Below the pieces are notes generated by a model, which had not been told where the DNA came from, searched no databases, and worked only from the letters and a program-made list of their open reading frames with translations. The translations under genes were made by a program, and so were the position numbers. Below, piece after piece: positions 34,373-45,176 of a stretch of 64,000 nucleotides of DNA; positions within the stretch are counted from its first letter, which is position 1; each line of letters opens with the position of its first letter. The stretch is from Craterostigma plantagineum (lineage: Eukaryota > Streptophyta > Magnoliopsida > Lamiales > Linderniaceae): contig JAPQWV010000661.1 of the NCBI GenBank assembly GCA_027422505.1, positions 62,001 through 126,000 on the forward strand, read 5' to 3'.

Positions 34373-35191
34373 ATATTGCTTCCGTCATTTCTTGCTCTAG
34401 ATCGGGTTTTAGTATTGCTCGTTCTCCGATTTCATCCCAATGCATTGGAGATCTACATTTGCGTCTGTATAGAGCTTCATATGGGGCCATTCCGATCGTT
34501 GCATGGAAACTGTTATTGTATGAGAATTCAATCAAAGGATGATATCGGCTCCAATTTCCTTTGAAGTCCAGCACAGAGGCTCTTAGCATATCTTCCAACG
34601 TCTGGATTGTGCGTTCAGATTACCCATCTGTCTGAGGATGGTAGGCAATACTGAATGATAACTTTGTTCCCATGGCCTTCTGCAAACTCGTCCAGAACTG
34701 GGATAAGAACCTCGAATCACGATCAGAAATAATCGAGATTGGAACTCCGTGAAGTCATACTATTTCTTGAATATATTGTTCCGCGTATCGTTCAATTGAG
34801 AATGTTGAACTGATAGGCAGAAAGTGGGCAGACTTGGTCAATCTACCAATGATGACCCATATAGCGTTGTGGCCTTTCACGGTCTTAGGCAGGCCGACAA
34901 CGAAGTTCATCGTAATTTGATTCCACTTCCATTCAGGTACATGTAGGGATTGCAAAGTTCCTGCTGATCGTTGATGCTCTGCCTTAATTTGTTGTCACGT
35001 CAGGCATTGGCTTACGAAGGTTGCGATTTCTCTTTCATCCCTGGCCACCAATAATGGCTTCGTAGGTCTCTGTACATCTTCGTCGCTCTCGGGTGGATAG
35101 AATAAACGGTGGTATGGGCTTCCGTCATGACAGTCTTTCGAAGTTCGGTGTCGTTAGGAACATATAGACGTTTTCTATAGTATAAGGTTCC
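34373..35191 (-). pseudogene. pol: Tekay integrase, zinc-binding and catalytic core (broken)
   Basis: Reading down from 35191: RKRLYVPNDTELRKTVMTEA and the HHCC region ending YRDLRSHYWWPG, then the core with VPEWKWNQITMNFVVGLPKT. The Asp expected before FVVGLP is Asn (codon 34905-34907). In-frame stops are at 34755-34757 and 34620-34622. Further on come [14 protein letters not shown] and FSYNNSFHATIGMAPYEALY. It is interrupted at 35191 by Athila copy 2 and at 34373 by the LARD-like element. Confidence 0.9.
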
Positions 35192-36597
35192 TGATAAACG
35201 TATTTTAATGCGTTTATCATAGTATTTATTTGGGGTATACTAGAACTTTAGCAATGAATTTATGCATTTATTCTCCATATTTACACTTATTCTTATGTTG
35301 AAGGAGCTTAGGACGAGTTTCGGGCGAAAACGAGCGAAAACGAGGCAAAATGGTGCAAAAATGAAGAACACTGCCGGGTGTCACGGCCGTGACACCCTAT
35401 GCACTTGGCCGTGACACCCACCAGAGGCCGAAATAGAAGACACTGCCTAAGGTCACGGCCGTGACTTCCCTTGCACTAGGCCGTGACACTTGGCAGAGAG
35501 GTCGACTGAAGATGGTCACGGCCGTGACACCTTATGCACTTGACCGTGACACTTGGCAGAAAGTTGAGTAACTTGAGTCGGCCATGGTCACGGCCGTGAC
35601 GGCCCATGTCCCAGGCCGTGACCATTACGGAAATCGCTATAAAAAGCCCAAATTCGACCCAAAAAGGGAACAACTTACCAGAGATCAAATCCAAACCATC
35701 CGGAGATGAAATTAGGGCGAAAAGAACAGAGAATCACGTCCCGGAGCGCATGAGACGAATCAACGACGAATTCTACGCATAGTTGGACGAAGAACGAAGA
35801 TCTCCCCGCACAATCATCGAAGATCATCCGTATATCAAGATCATGAGTTCTTCACCTTTGTTTCTTATTTCTTTCATTATTTTCTCGTCTCTTATGCGTA
35901 GATAATTCCCCTTTGTGTTTGGGATTAGATGAACGCTAGGATATTTCGTAGTTAAGACTTATAATTATTGTGACTATGTGTTTGGCTATTTATCATTCTA
36001 TGAATTGTTCCTTGCTTTAATATGTCTATGTGTTAAAGTGATCGTGTGGAAAAACGTTTAGGGCGACAGCTAAGAAACGTTTAGGCCGTTCATCAAAGAT
36101 AGGATTCGAGTATAGGGCGAAAGCAAATACTCAATCCTCGCCGTTAGTAATTACTGGATTTAAGATCCCCGCGAGCGTTTAGGGCGACAGCAAATTCGCG
36201 AGCGGGTAGGAAAATTACTGCAATTTAGTCAAAATCACGTAGGAGCGATAATTCATTGTCTTAGCCGATAACACCTAGCGGGATTCGAATCCCGAGCACG
36301 TCTTTATCATCTGAAAACTCTCGTATCAGTTAGTCGCGTCCTTTGAATTTCTGATTGAATTAAGAGCAGTCTGTTAGGCTAAGTCGTCGACAATTTGCGT
36401 ATTTTATTTAGGTTAAATATCGAGTCGATAGGTCACTACTAGTACTTGATTTATTCCTTGTGTTCGATACTCGTTTACTCACTTTACTACACTACAAATG
36501 ATAGGTCCACTGCCTATCGCACGTCGGTGACAGTAATTTAGTATTCGTTTTAATTATTACTTGTCGCACTTTTCATTCACACACCACGTGTCGATCA
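35192..36597 (+). repeat. 5' LTR of Athila copy 2
   Basis: It begins TGATAAACGTATT and ends GTGTCGATCA. It is very similar to 46563-47954. The U3 holds four perfect palindromes (see the palindrome entry) and a TATA box, CTATAAAAA, at 35638-35646. Confidence 0.95.
35380..35625 (+). promoter_or_regulatory. Four palindromic GTCACGGCCGTGAC units upstream of the TATA box
   Basis: Perfect 14-bp palindromes lie at 35380-35393, 35452-35465, 35515-35528 and 35587-35600. Each is followed 10-14 bases later by a half-site (GGCCGTGAC or close to it). The TATA box is 38 bases after the last palindrome. This looks like an enhancer array; the binding factor is unknown. The 3' LTR has the same array with small changes (46739-46985). 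Confidence 0.7.
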
Positions 36598-36603
36598 AGT
36601 TTT

Positions 36604-36621
36604 TGGCGCCGTTGCCGGGGA
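36604..36621 (+). promoter_or_regulatory. Primer-binding site, tRNA-Asp type, copy 2
   Basis: TGGCGCCGTTGCCGGGGA lies six bases after the 5' LTR, identical to copy 1. Confidence 0.92.
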
Positions 36622-36827
36622 ATAAATTGATATTAGGAACACCGTAGTTCGGTAATTTAGCCACTTTTATTTTGACGTTTTCTTTGTTTTTAGTATTTGC
36701 GTGATTTGTGTTATTTGCGTCAGTTGTTTTCCTGCGTCATTATTCATCTCATAATCTTTTCGACGTATTTGTTTACGCCTTTGCTAACTTTTGTTATTCA
36801 CTCATTGAAGGTACGATTCAGCGGTGA

Positions 36828-38896
36828 ATGACCCGAAGTCATCCATCGGGTCCCATCGTTGATGCAGACCCGGATTTCGAGCAGAAGTTACGAAGGAAAC
36901 TCAAGTACGACACTGAAGGAGCCTCCACTAGCTCTCAAGACCGTTTAGTTAGCTATTCAGAGGATAGTTTGCAGGAATCCATCCAAAACTCACGTGTAGA
37001 GACAGCCGTAGATAGTCCCAATACAGAAGTAGACATGGCGGACCACCGAGTGCCCGTCCATCACATTCCAGAGGAGGAGCCATCACTTCAGGAGCTCCTC
37101 AAGAATGCCGCGCTAGGCGGACTGAGTCGGCGATTGTCATTCCGCCGATCGAGAACAACAACTTCGAGATGAGCACTCTTGGCTTCAGATGATATTCCAG
37201 ACGGTCCAATTTGAGGGCAACCCTGACGACGACCTTTACTCCCATCTGAAGGCATTTCTGACGGTGACCGACACCATCAAAATCAATGGTGTCCCGGGCG
37301 ATGCAATCAAGCTGATGCTGTTCCCGTTCTCGCTCAAGTTCAGGGCGAGAGACTGGTTGGATATGTTGCTGCCCAGATCGATCACTACCTGGGAAGAGAT
37401 GCGAGCCGCCTTCATCAACCACTACTTCCCACTGACGAAGGTGCTAAGGTTGAAGACGGATATGTTCTATGAGGTGTGGGAGCGTTATAAGGCGCTACTG
37501 AAGAGATGCCCACAGCACGGGATGTCGAAGGCAGCCCAAACCGATTTCACGAGGGGCTCAATGATCAGACTGTCCATATGCTAGACGGAGCCGCTGGAGG
37601 AGGACTCGTGAAGCTCAACGCGACTGACGCGTGGAATTAGATTGAGGATTTCTCGAGGAACAGCTTCATGAGTGCAATACCAGAATGAAGACACCCGGCG
37701 TGTTCGGAGTCAGCGAGGAGATGGCCACTAATGCTAAGATCGAGGCGGTCCAGCAACAAATTGCCTTGACGAACTCCCAGTTGCAGACGGTGATTGGTGC
37801 ATAACTTCCCAAGTCCGGGCAGACTCAGCCCGTGAACGCCGTGGCCACCACCACACCGACGCAGCACACACCTTACGTGCCATTATGCGGGATTTGCGGC
37901 GCAGCCCACGAGACCTCAGATTGCCAACTTGGGCAGCCGCTGGAGCACATGGACTATATGGGAAATTACCAAGGCGGCCAACGAAGTTTCCAGCCTCGGG
38001 CACATCCAAACCTGGCGTACGGGAATCAGAACCATCAGAGCCAAGGACCGCCAGGATTTCAGCCCAGACCTTCCGGATTCCAAAATGGGGCACCACGACA
38101 GTACCAGAATACGCCCGCAGGAGGATCCGACGACATGGGGGAGATGAAGGACATGATGAAGACACTCCTCACGAATTTTAGCAGCACCACCGCAGCCCAC
38201 GAAAGCCGTATGACGAAGATAGAGGAGTACATGGAGACGAATGACTTGCGTGCTTAGAACACGGATGCCTCGCTCAAAAAGCTGGAGCAACAGACGGGCC
38301 AGATGGCGAAACAGTTGGCGGGGCGTACTCAGGGATCGCTCCCAAGCTACACTGAGCCGAATCCCAAGGAGTACTGCAAGGCGGTGACACTGAGAAATGG
38401 GCGAGAACTGCAAGAAGTGCCCGCCAAAAAGAAGGCCAAGGAGAATGCCAACTTTGAGAGCCACGACGAGCCCGAAGTTGAGGAGATTAGGGGCGACGAT
38501 GTCGAGAAGGCCGACGCTGAGAAGGAGAAGGTTGAGCCCGAGAAGGATAAGGTGACGGAGATCCAGCGGCCACCGGTGAAGCCATACCAGCCGAAGATCC
38601 CATACCCAGCTCGACTTAAGAAGGACAAGAACGAGGCTCAGTTTGGTAAATTTATGGGTATGTGTAAAGAGTTGCATATTAACTTACCTTTCGTTGAAGC
38701 TATTACGCAGATGCCCAGCTTCGCCAAGTTCTTGAAGGACCTGCTGACGAACAGAAGGAAGCTCGAACATGTCTCCACCGTTTGCCTGCGAGGAGAGTGC
38801 TCGGCGATTGTCCAAAGCAAGATCCCTAAGAAGCTCAAGGATCCAGGGAGTTTTACTATTCCCTGTCTTATAGGAGATTTAGTGATTGAGCGTTAG
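36828..38896 (+). pseudogene. gag: Gag of Athila copy 2 (broken)
   Basis: The ATG at 36828 opens 114 codons rich in acidic and Ser residues. After a frame break the gag domain is at 37189-37584 (SHLKAFLTVTDTIKINGV, FRARDWLDMLLPRSITTW, MFYEVWERYKALLKRCP). Another break precedes 37832-38257, with the zinc knuckle CGICGAAHETSDC (37886-37924). A charged Lys/Glu region and MCKELHINLPFVEAI follow at 38303-38896. Stops and shifts between these parts make it non-functional. The knuckle has three, not four, residues between its second Cys and His, as in copy 3. Confidence 0.9.
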
Positions 38897-38898
38897 CA

Positions 38899-41060
38899 GA
38901 CCCAGACGCTAGCATTAATCTTATGCCGTATTCTATGTTAAGCGTTTAGGACTAGGTGAGCCACGACCCACTAGGATGAGTCTCCAACTAGCTGATAGGT
39001 CGTTGAAGTACCCTCGAGGTGTTAGATGTCTTAGTTAAAGTCGATAAGTTTGTGATTCCTGCAGATTTCGTTATTTTAGATATGGAGGAAGACGAGAATG
39101 TTCCCTTGATCTTAGGTAGACCGTTCCTAGCAACGGGAGAGACCATGATAGACGTTAGGAATGGGACTTTGACCTTGACAGTAGACGGCGAGAAAGTTAC
39201 TTTTAATATGGCCGACTCGATGAAAAATAGCGGCGAGCAAGATGATAAATGTTACTTTTTGGACGTATTTGACCACGACTTTCTCTTTTCCGTGCAAGGT
39301 CTATCACAGGTCGGTGATCACGACATGCATACACTTATGGCGATCGATGAGTGTGGGGAGGAGGTCGACGAGCCTATCATAGCTATCGACGAGAGCAGCG
39401 AAGAGGACAAGGAAAAGAGCTCGGTCGAGGAGCCACAGGTCCTGGAATTGAAGCCGCTGCCCGACAACCTCGAGTACGTGTTTCTGAGCAACAACGGAGG
39501 GTTGCCGGTCATCATCTCGTCGAACCTCAACGACGGACAGAAGGGCCAGCTCTTAGACGTGTTGAAGGCGCACAAGAAGGCGTTGGCATGGAAGATATCC
39601 GACATAAGGGGTATAAACCCGAGCTATTGCACGCACAAGATCCTCATGGAGGACGATTTCAAGCCAGTCGTGCAACGCCAAAGGTGCCTCAACCCCAACA
39701 TGGAGGACGTGGTAAAGAAGGAGGTGATCAAATTACTAGACGCGGGGATGATCTATCCCATTTCAGACAGCGCGTGGGTCAGCCCGTCGAAGTGGTCCCC
39801 AAGAAGGGAGGCATGACGGTCGTCACGAACGATAGGAATGAGCTAATTCCGACGAGGACGGTGACTGGATGGCGAGTCTGCATCGACTACAGGAAGTTGA
39901 ACGATATGACGAGAAAAGATCACTTTCCCTTACCATTTATTGATCAGATGCTAGAAAAGTTAGCTGGTCACTCATTTTACTGTATCCTTGATGGCTTGTC
40001 AGGTTATTTACAGATTCCCATAGCACCCGAGGACCAGGAGAAGACGATGTTCACTTGCCCGTTCGGGACGTTTGCGTACCGAAGAATGCCGTTCGGCCTC
40101 TGCAATGCCCCAGCCACCTTCCAGCGATGCATGATGGCCATATTCGACGAACTGGTAGGTGAGGTAATGGAGGTATTTATGGACGATTTTTCTGTTTTCG
40201 GTTCCTTGTTTGATGTATGTTTATCGAATCTGAAGCTCGTGCTCGCACGATGCGAGGTGGCACTTAATTGGGAAAATTGCCATTTCATGGTTCGAGAGGG
40301 TATAGTTCTCGGTCACAAGATCTCCTCTAAAGGAATCGAAGTGGACCGGGCTAAGTTAGAGACGATAGAAAAATTGCCTGTTCCCTCGAACGTGAAGTCG
40401 ATTAGGAGCTTCCTAGGACATGTGGGGTTTTATCGTAGGTTTATTAAAGATTTTTCTAAGATCGCAAGACCTATGTCTAGGTTGCTAGAAAAAGATGCCC
40501 CATTTGATTTTAATGACGAGTGCTTGCATGCTTTCAATTTACTTAAGGAGCGTCTTATCGCAGCACCTATTATGGTCGCCCCCGACTGGGGGCTACCCTT
40601 TGAACTAATGTGCGATGCTAGTGACTATGCAGTTGGGGCCGTGCTAGGGCAGCGTAAGGACAATCATTTCAGGCCGATCTACTACGCGAGTAAGACGCTA
40701 GACGCAGCCCAGGCCAATTACACGACCACTGAAAAGGAGCTGTTGGCCGTCGTGTTTGCTTTCGACAAGTTCAGGTCATATCTGATCCTTTCCAAAGTTA
40801 TCGTTTTTACTGACCATTCTGCTCTTAAGTATCTGTTAGCAAAGCCGGATGCCAAGCCCCGGCTGATCAGGTGGATCGTACTCCTGCAAGAGTTCGACAT
40901 TGAGATCCGCGATAAAAAAGGTGCAGAGAACTTGGCGGCGGATCACCTCTCTCAATTAGAGGAGTCCGAGATCTATAATAAGGACGAAAGGGCAATACAA
41001 GATCGATTCCCAGACGAGCACCTCTACGCGATACATGTGGTAAGTGACGACACCCCTTAG
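38899..41060 (+). pseudogene. pol: Protease, RT and RNase H of Athila copy 2 (broken)
   Basis: The protease region starts with Asp codon 38899, but the motif reads DPDAS instead of DLGAS. Stops at 38947, 38953 and 38977 precede an open frame at 39019-39816 (DFVILDMEEDENVPLILGRP). A one-base loss near 39786 shifts the frame inside the RT, which then continues to 41060 with [27 protein letters not shown] and RNase [20 protein letters not shown] (41058-41060) closes it; the same frame continues into integrase. Confidence 0.9.
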
Positions 41061-42344
41061 TTTGCAGATTATGCTAACTATCTCGTTGCGAGGGTCCTAC
41101 TAAAGGAGTACACCAGTCAGCAAAAGAAGAAATTCTTTTCTGATCTGAGGTACTACTTTTGGGAAGACCTGTATCTTTTCAGGAGATGTGCAGACCAGGT
41201 GATCCGACGATGTGTTGCTGCCCCAGAAACGATGCAGATTCTCAGGCATTGCCACAACGGACCGACGGGAGGGCACTACGCAGCTAACCGAACCGCTCAG
41301 AAGGTGTTGTAGAGCGGGTTCTACTGGCCCACGATCTTCAAAGACGCCCAAAGGTACGTTGACACTTGTGATCAGTGTCAGCGCGCAGGTAATCTCTCGA
41401 AACGCGACGAAATGCCCCAGTATTTCATCCTAGTCTGTGAGATTTTTGATGTGTGGGGTATAGGTTTTATGGGTCCATTTCCTAGCTCGTACAATAATAA
41501 GTACATCTTAGTCGCTGTCGATTATGTCTCTAAGAGGGCTGAAGCGCAAGCCTTACCCACGAATGTTGCTAGGGTAGTCGTTAGATTTTTGCGAGCATTG
41601 TTTTCACGTTTCGGGGCACCTAGATGCATTATCAGTGATAGAGGCACCCACTTTTGTAACACCCAGTTTGCACGCACTTTAGAACGTTACGGTGTTAGAC
41701 ATAGCCTATCCACCCCGTACCATCCCCAAGCTAGTGGTCAAGTCGAAGTAGTGAACCGCGAGTTGAAACGCATTCTAGAGAAAACCATAGAGGGAAACCG
41801 TAGGGAGTGGGCAAATAAGTTAAATGATGCACTTTGGGCATATAGGACCGCATATAAGACCCCCATAGGCACTACACCGTATCGATTGGTCTATGGGAAG
41901 GCGTGCCACCTCCCCGTAGAAATAGAGCATAAGGCCTATTGGGCGATCAAATCATTGAATCTTGATTTAGGAGATGCCAGCGGAAAGCGGCAACTCCAAA
42001 TCAATGAGTTAGACGAATGGCGACTAGCCGCTTATCATAACACTCGCATGTATAAAGAGCGTTCAAAAGCGTACCATGATAGAAAAATTAGGCAAAGACG
42101 GGAATTTCAGGAAGGAGATCAAGTCCTTCATTTTAATTCTCGACTTAGGCTTTTTCCTGGCAAACTTAGATCACGTTGGTCAGGACCTTTCACCGTTACC
42201 CGTGTTTTCCCTTATGGTACTGTTGAGATTTCAGGCATGGAGCACGGTACCTTCAAGGTGAATGGCCACAGGCTGAAGCACTATCACGCAGGCGAGGAAG
42301 ACGGGAGCGAAAAGGAAGTGCTCTACCTGGACCTCAAAACTTGA
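41061..42344 (+). pseudogene. pol: Integrase of Athila copy 2 (broken)
   Basis: It is in the same frame as the RT, with stops at 41058-41060 and 41310-41312. The zinc-binding region lies at 41250-41400, ending TCDQCQRAG. From 41412 the core is open to 42344. The first catalytic position reads WGIGFMGPF, with Gly (41463-41465) where copy 1 has Asp. The later SDRGTHFC and [10 protein letters not shown] motifs keep the other acidic residues. The C-terminus ends with [10 protein letters not shown]. Without the first Asp it should be inactive even if translated. Confidence 0.92.
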
Positions 42345-42383
42345 GCAAACGAGAGGACGTCCGGCTTAAGACGGTAAAATAAG

Positions 42384-42406
42384 CGCTTCTTGGGAGGCAA
42401 CCCAGG
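42384..42406 (+). other. Conserved post-pol motif
   Basis: GCGCTTCTTGGGAGGCAACCCA occurs about 40 bases after the pol stop, matching the motif at 5992-6013 in copy 1. TGGG and CCCA could form a small hairpin. Its function is unknown. Confidence 0.6.
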
Positions 42407-42429
42407 TATGTTCATTTATGTTAAAAAAA

Positions 42430-42735
42430 AATGGCGGTCACGGCCAGACGCTTAAGCGTCACGGCCGTGACATACCCTTATATACACACTGCCACAGGTC
42501 GCGGCCTGAGGCTTAAGCCTTCACGGCCGTGACGACCTCCAGATGTCCTCTCTGCCGTGCGTCACGGCCCTACGCTTAAGCGTCACGGCCGTGGCATCTA
42601 CGGGATAAAAAAAAATTTGAAATTCGACCACGTCACGGCCAACGACATTAACGTCACGGCCGTGACGGTGGACAGAGGCATGCGCTGCCTCGCGTCACGG
42701 CCACGTGACTCACATGTCACAGCCGTGACGCCCGT
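42430..42735 (+). repeat. Array of nested palindromes downstream of pol
   Basis: Five units of the plan GTCACGGCC - inner palindrome - ACGGCCGTGAC. The inner parts are GACGCTTAAGCGTC (42447-42460), AGGCTTAAGCCT (42509-42520) and ACGCTTAAGCGT (42572-42583), then two imperfect ones near 42640 and 42705. The outer GTCACGGCCGTGAC is the word found in the LTR U3. Confidence 0.85.
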
Positions 42736-42752
42736 GATTTTAGGTTAAATTT

Positions 42753-42850
42753 TCATTTTTTTTTTTCTCTCTCTCTCTCTCCCCTTCTCCCTCTCTCCCT
42801 CGCAAATTTCTTCTTCCCTTCTCCATCTCTCTCTCGCGACCCCTCCTTCT
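42753..42850 (+). repeat. T/CT-rich tract
   Basis: A T run followed by (CT)n and CCCTCT-type sequence. It lies upstream of a possible 5' UTR and intron. CT-rich tracts are common near plant transcription starts, so it may mark an internal promoter. Confidence 0.55.
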
Positions 42851-42964
42851 CAGCTCGCCATCACCACCCCAAACCACCACCATCCCCACAAATCGACGTA
42901 AAACGCCTCCCTACGCCGGTGAAACCACATCACCTTGAGTAATCCTCATTCCTAAGCTCGAAAG

Positions 42965-43573
42965 GTACGTTTTTTTTGTTCTCACGTCTCTTCGGTTTCG
43001 ATTCGCGAGATTTCGTAAATTTTCATAATATTTGGGCATGAATTACTTCATTCTTTGTGTTAAGAACAATGGGTCTATCATGGGCATGCGTAATTCGTTG
43101 GATTTGATATCGAAATTCGATTGCTACGACGAAGAACCCTAATTTTGAGATTGGGGCTTTTTGAAATTGGGACCAATTTTGTGTTTGACTTGCTCTATTA
43201 TTGGTAGATACATGCTAGGAGCTCTTCAATCATGCTTAATTACGTGAATTGATGTTGAATTGCGACATGTTTACGAAGAACCCTAATTTTGATTTTGGGG
43301 CTTTTCAAAATTAAGCCCAATTTCATGTTCTTCATGCTATTTTATGATGATTACATGCTATTGACATGTTGGGTATGCGTAATTTGTTGATTTGGAACAT
43401 TAATCTTGGATTTGATATGCTTATCCCAACTTGCCCGCGACGTGTTCGACAAAATGCCTCTTTGAACTTTTGCATGTGATCGTGATTACTACATGTCTCC
43501 TGTCAATATTTTGGTCGAGTCAAGTTGCTTGCATTTATTTGCTATCTCTTTGAGCTCACACTTTCGCTTCCAG
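42965..43573 (+). other. Putative 5'-UTR intron before ORF-1
   Basis: The donor CGAAAG|GTACGTTTT is at 42965 and the acceptor TTTCGCTTCCAG|GTACTATGG is at 43573, five bases before the ATG at 43579. The 609-bp interior is T-rich and contains a duplicated CCCTAATTTTGA...GGGGCTTTT block (near 43138 and 43282). The structure is inferred from splice-site-like ends only. Confidence 0.5.
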
Positions 43574-43578
43574 GTACT

Positions 43579-44873
43579 ATGGGTAAAAGTCGCTCCTCAG
43601 CCTCACGTGACCCCGCCTCGCGTTCGCCCATTCGTCAAAGGCGACGCGGGCCCCCGCCGACAATGCTAGAAGCCATGGGCCAGTTCACTGACGAGGCCCA
43701 AACGGCACGATACACCAGGCTGAAGGGAATGGAGTTCATAGCCATGGACCAGATCGACCACGAGACGCTGGCGAAGCACCACATCGACCAGCAGGTCGCC
43801 CAGTACTTATCACTCAGTGGATGGAACACCTTCCTGGCCATCGACGAACCGGCGTACAAGGAACTCACCTTGGAGTTCCTTGCCACGTTCTCCTATGACG
43901 AATACGGCAACCACAAAATCCGATTCTGAGCGTTCAACGAAGAGCAGATAGTGAGGGCCGACAATCTGTGCCATGCACTTGGAGTCCCACAGCCCCGACA
44001 CCGGTCCTTCGCGACTTACTTCGATCAACCGGACGGACGACAGGGGTGCTGGGCTGACATCGCTCGACCCGGCGAGCCGGCATACAGCGCGAAGACGTCG
44101 AAGGCGTCTGTGCTGAGGATCCAGGACTGGGCTATATTCACCGCCTCCTGACGACCTCGCTTACACCGAGGGGTGACTCACACGGAGCAGTCACCCTCCG
44201 CGATCTGTTTTACCTGACCCTGCTGCAGCGGGGCGAACGGATCAATTTAGGGATGGCGGTGGCCCACGCCTTCAGTGCTCAGGCGGAAGCACGACCCCAT
44301 GGCAAGATCGCCGTAGGCCCACTCATCACCAAGGTGATCAAGGGATTACGCCTATGGCCGGCGAACACACCCGAGATGGAGATAGTAGGCGGGCGCCATC
44401 CCGTGAACGAGAAGATGCTTGTGAAAATGAAGATGCTCGTGAAGGCGCCCACCTGGACTCGCGCCAACAAGACGTAATCTGGCATGAGATGTATCGAGGG
44501 CCCCCACCCAGCGGAGACAGACACGACGACCGCATGGCCCTCCTACTCATCCGGCTATCACCACGACAAGTCATCCGGCGTCGCCCCCTATGCTTCGACA
44601 GCGGATCTCGAAGCGCTGCGCCAAGACATGCTGCATATGAATGCCGACGCGCTGCAAAGAGACGAGGAAGCCCGGCGATACAGCGAAGAGACCCGGTGTC
44701 GCCAAGAAGAATACGAGCGACGGAATGAGGAAGCCCACCGACAGTACCGAGAAGAGCTGGATCGCTACAACCAGGCCCTGCAAGCCATGGACCAGGCGCT
44801 CGAGCTATCCAAGCGATCGATGGCTCTCCTTCGCCCGAGGCAACCCTCGCCACCGCTGCCACCACCACCTTAG
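43579..44873 (+). pseudogene. ATHILA ORF-1-like gene (env-position gene), broken
   Basis: The start is the ATG after the putative acceptor. The N-terminus is basic and Pro-rich. The family core reads SGWNTFLAIDEPAYKELTLEFLATF, then (after a TGA at 43927-43929 in the same frame) DNLCHALGVPQP. After a frameshift near 44145 it reads TPRGDSHGAVTLRDLFYL (about 44180). A stop at 44475 precedes the final part, a long Glu/Arg-rich coiled-coil-like helix (44600-44830) ending in RQPSPPLPPPP. This matches the plant ATHILA ORF-1 family, whose function is unknown. I see no signal peptide or membrane segment that would support an envelope role. Confidence 0.82.
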
Positions 44874-45159
44874 GGATTTGTCCTTTTCTTTCTATGACAT
44901 TTCATTTGCTTAAGTAGTCGCGTGTGTTTTATCTTGTTTCCACCTTTGAAGCTTATAACTATGTTTCTAGTTAATTTTATGACTACTCTCTTTTCGTGTC
45001 TATTGCTCTCTAGCTAGCGCCAGGATACGCATAATGGATTACAACACGACCTTCACGCGCAAAATAAACAACTACGTCACGACCACGTCAGGGGAGTCCC
45101 GTTCTAAAACTCTTTTTCCTTCCCTTTTATTTTGTTTACGTTGGGGACAACATCTGCTT

Positions 45160-45176
45160 AAGTGTGGGGAGGGGAA
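45160..45176 (+). promoter_or_regulatory. Internal polypurine-tract-like site, copy 2
   Basis: AAGTGTGGGGAGGGGAA is preceded by GGGGACAACATCTGCTT. It is the counterpart of the internal tract of copy 1, 1.4 kb before the true PPT. Confidence 0.5.

Noticed and set aside
35476..35694. Minus-strand frames with HGRDHGR repeats (also 46837-47055)
   Set aside because: They come from the CACGGCCGTGAC palindromes in the LTR and have no start context or domain.
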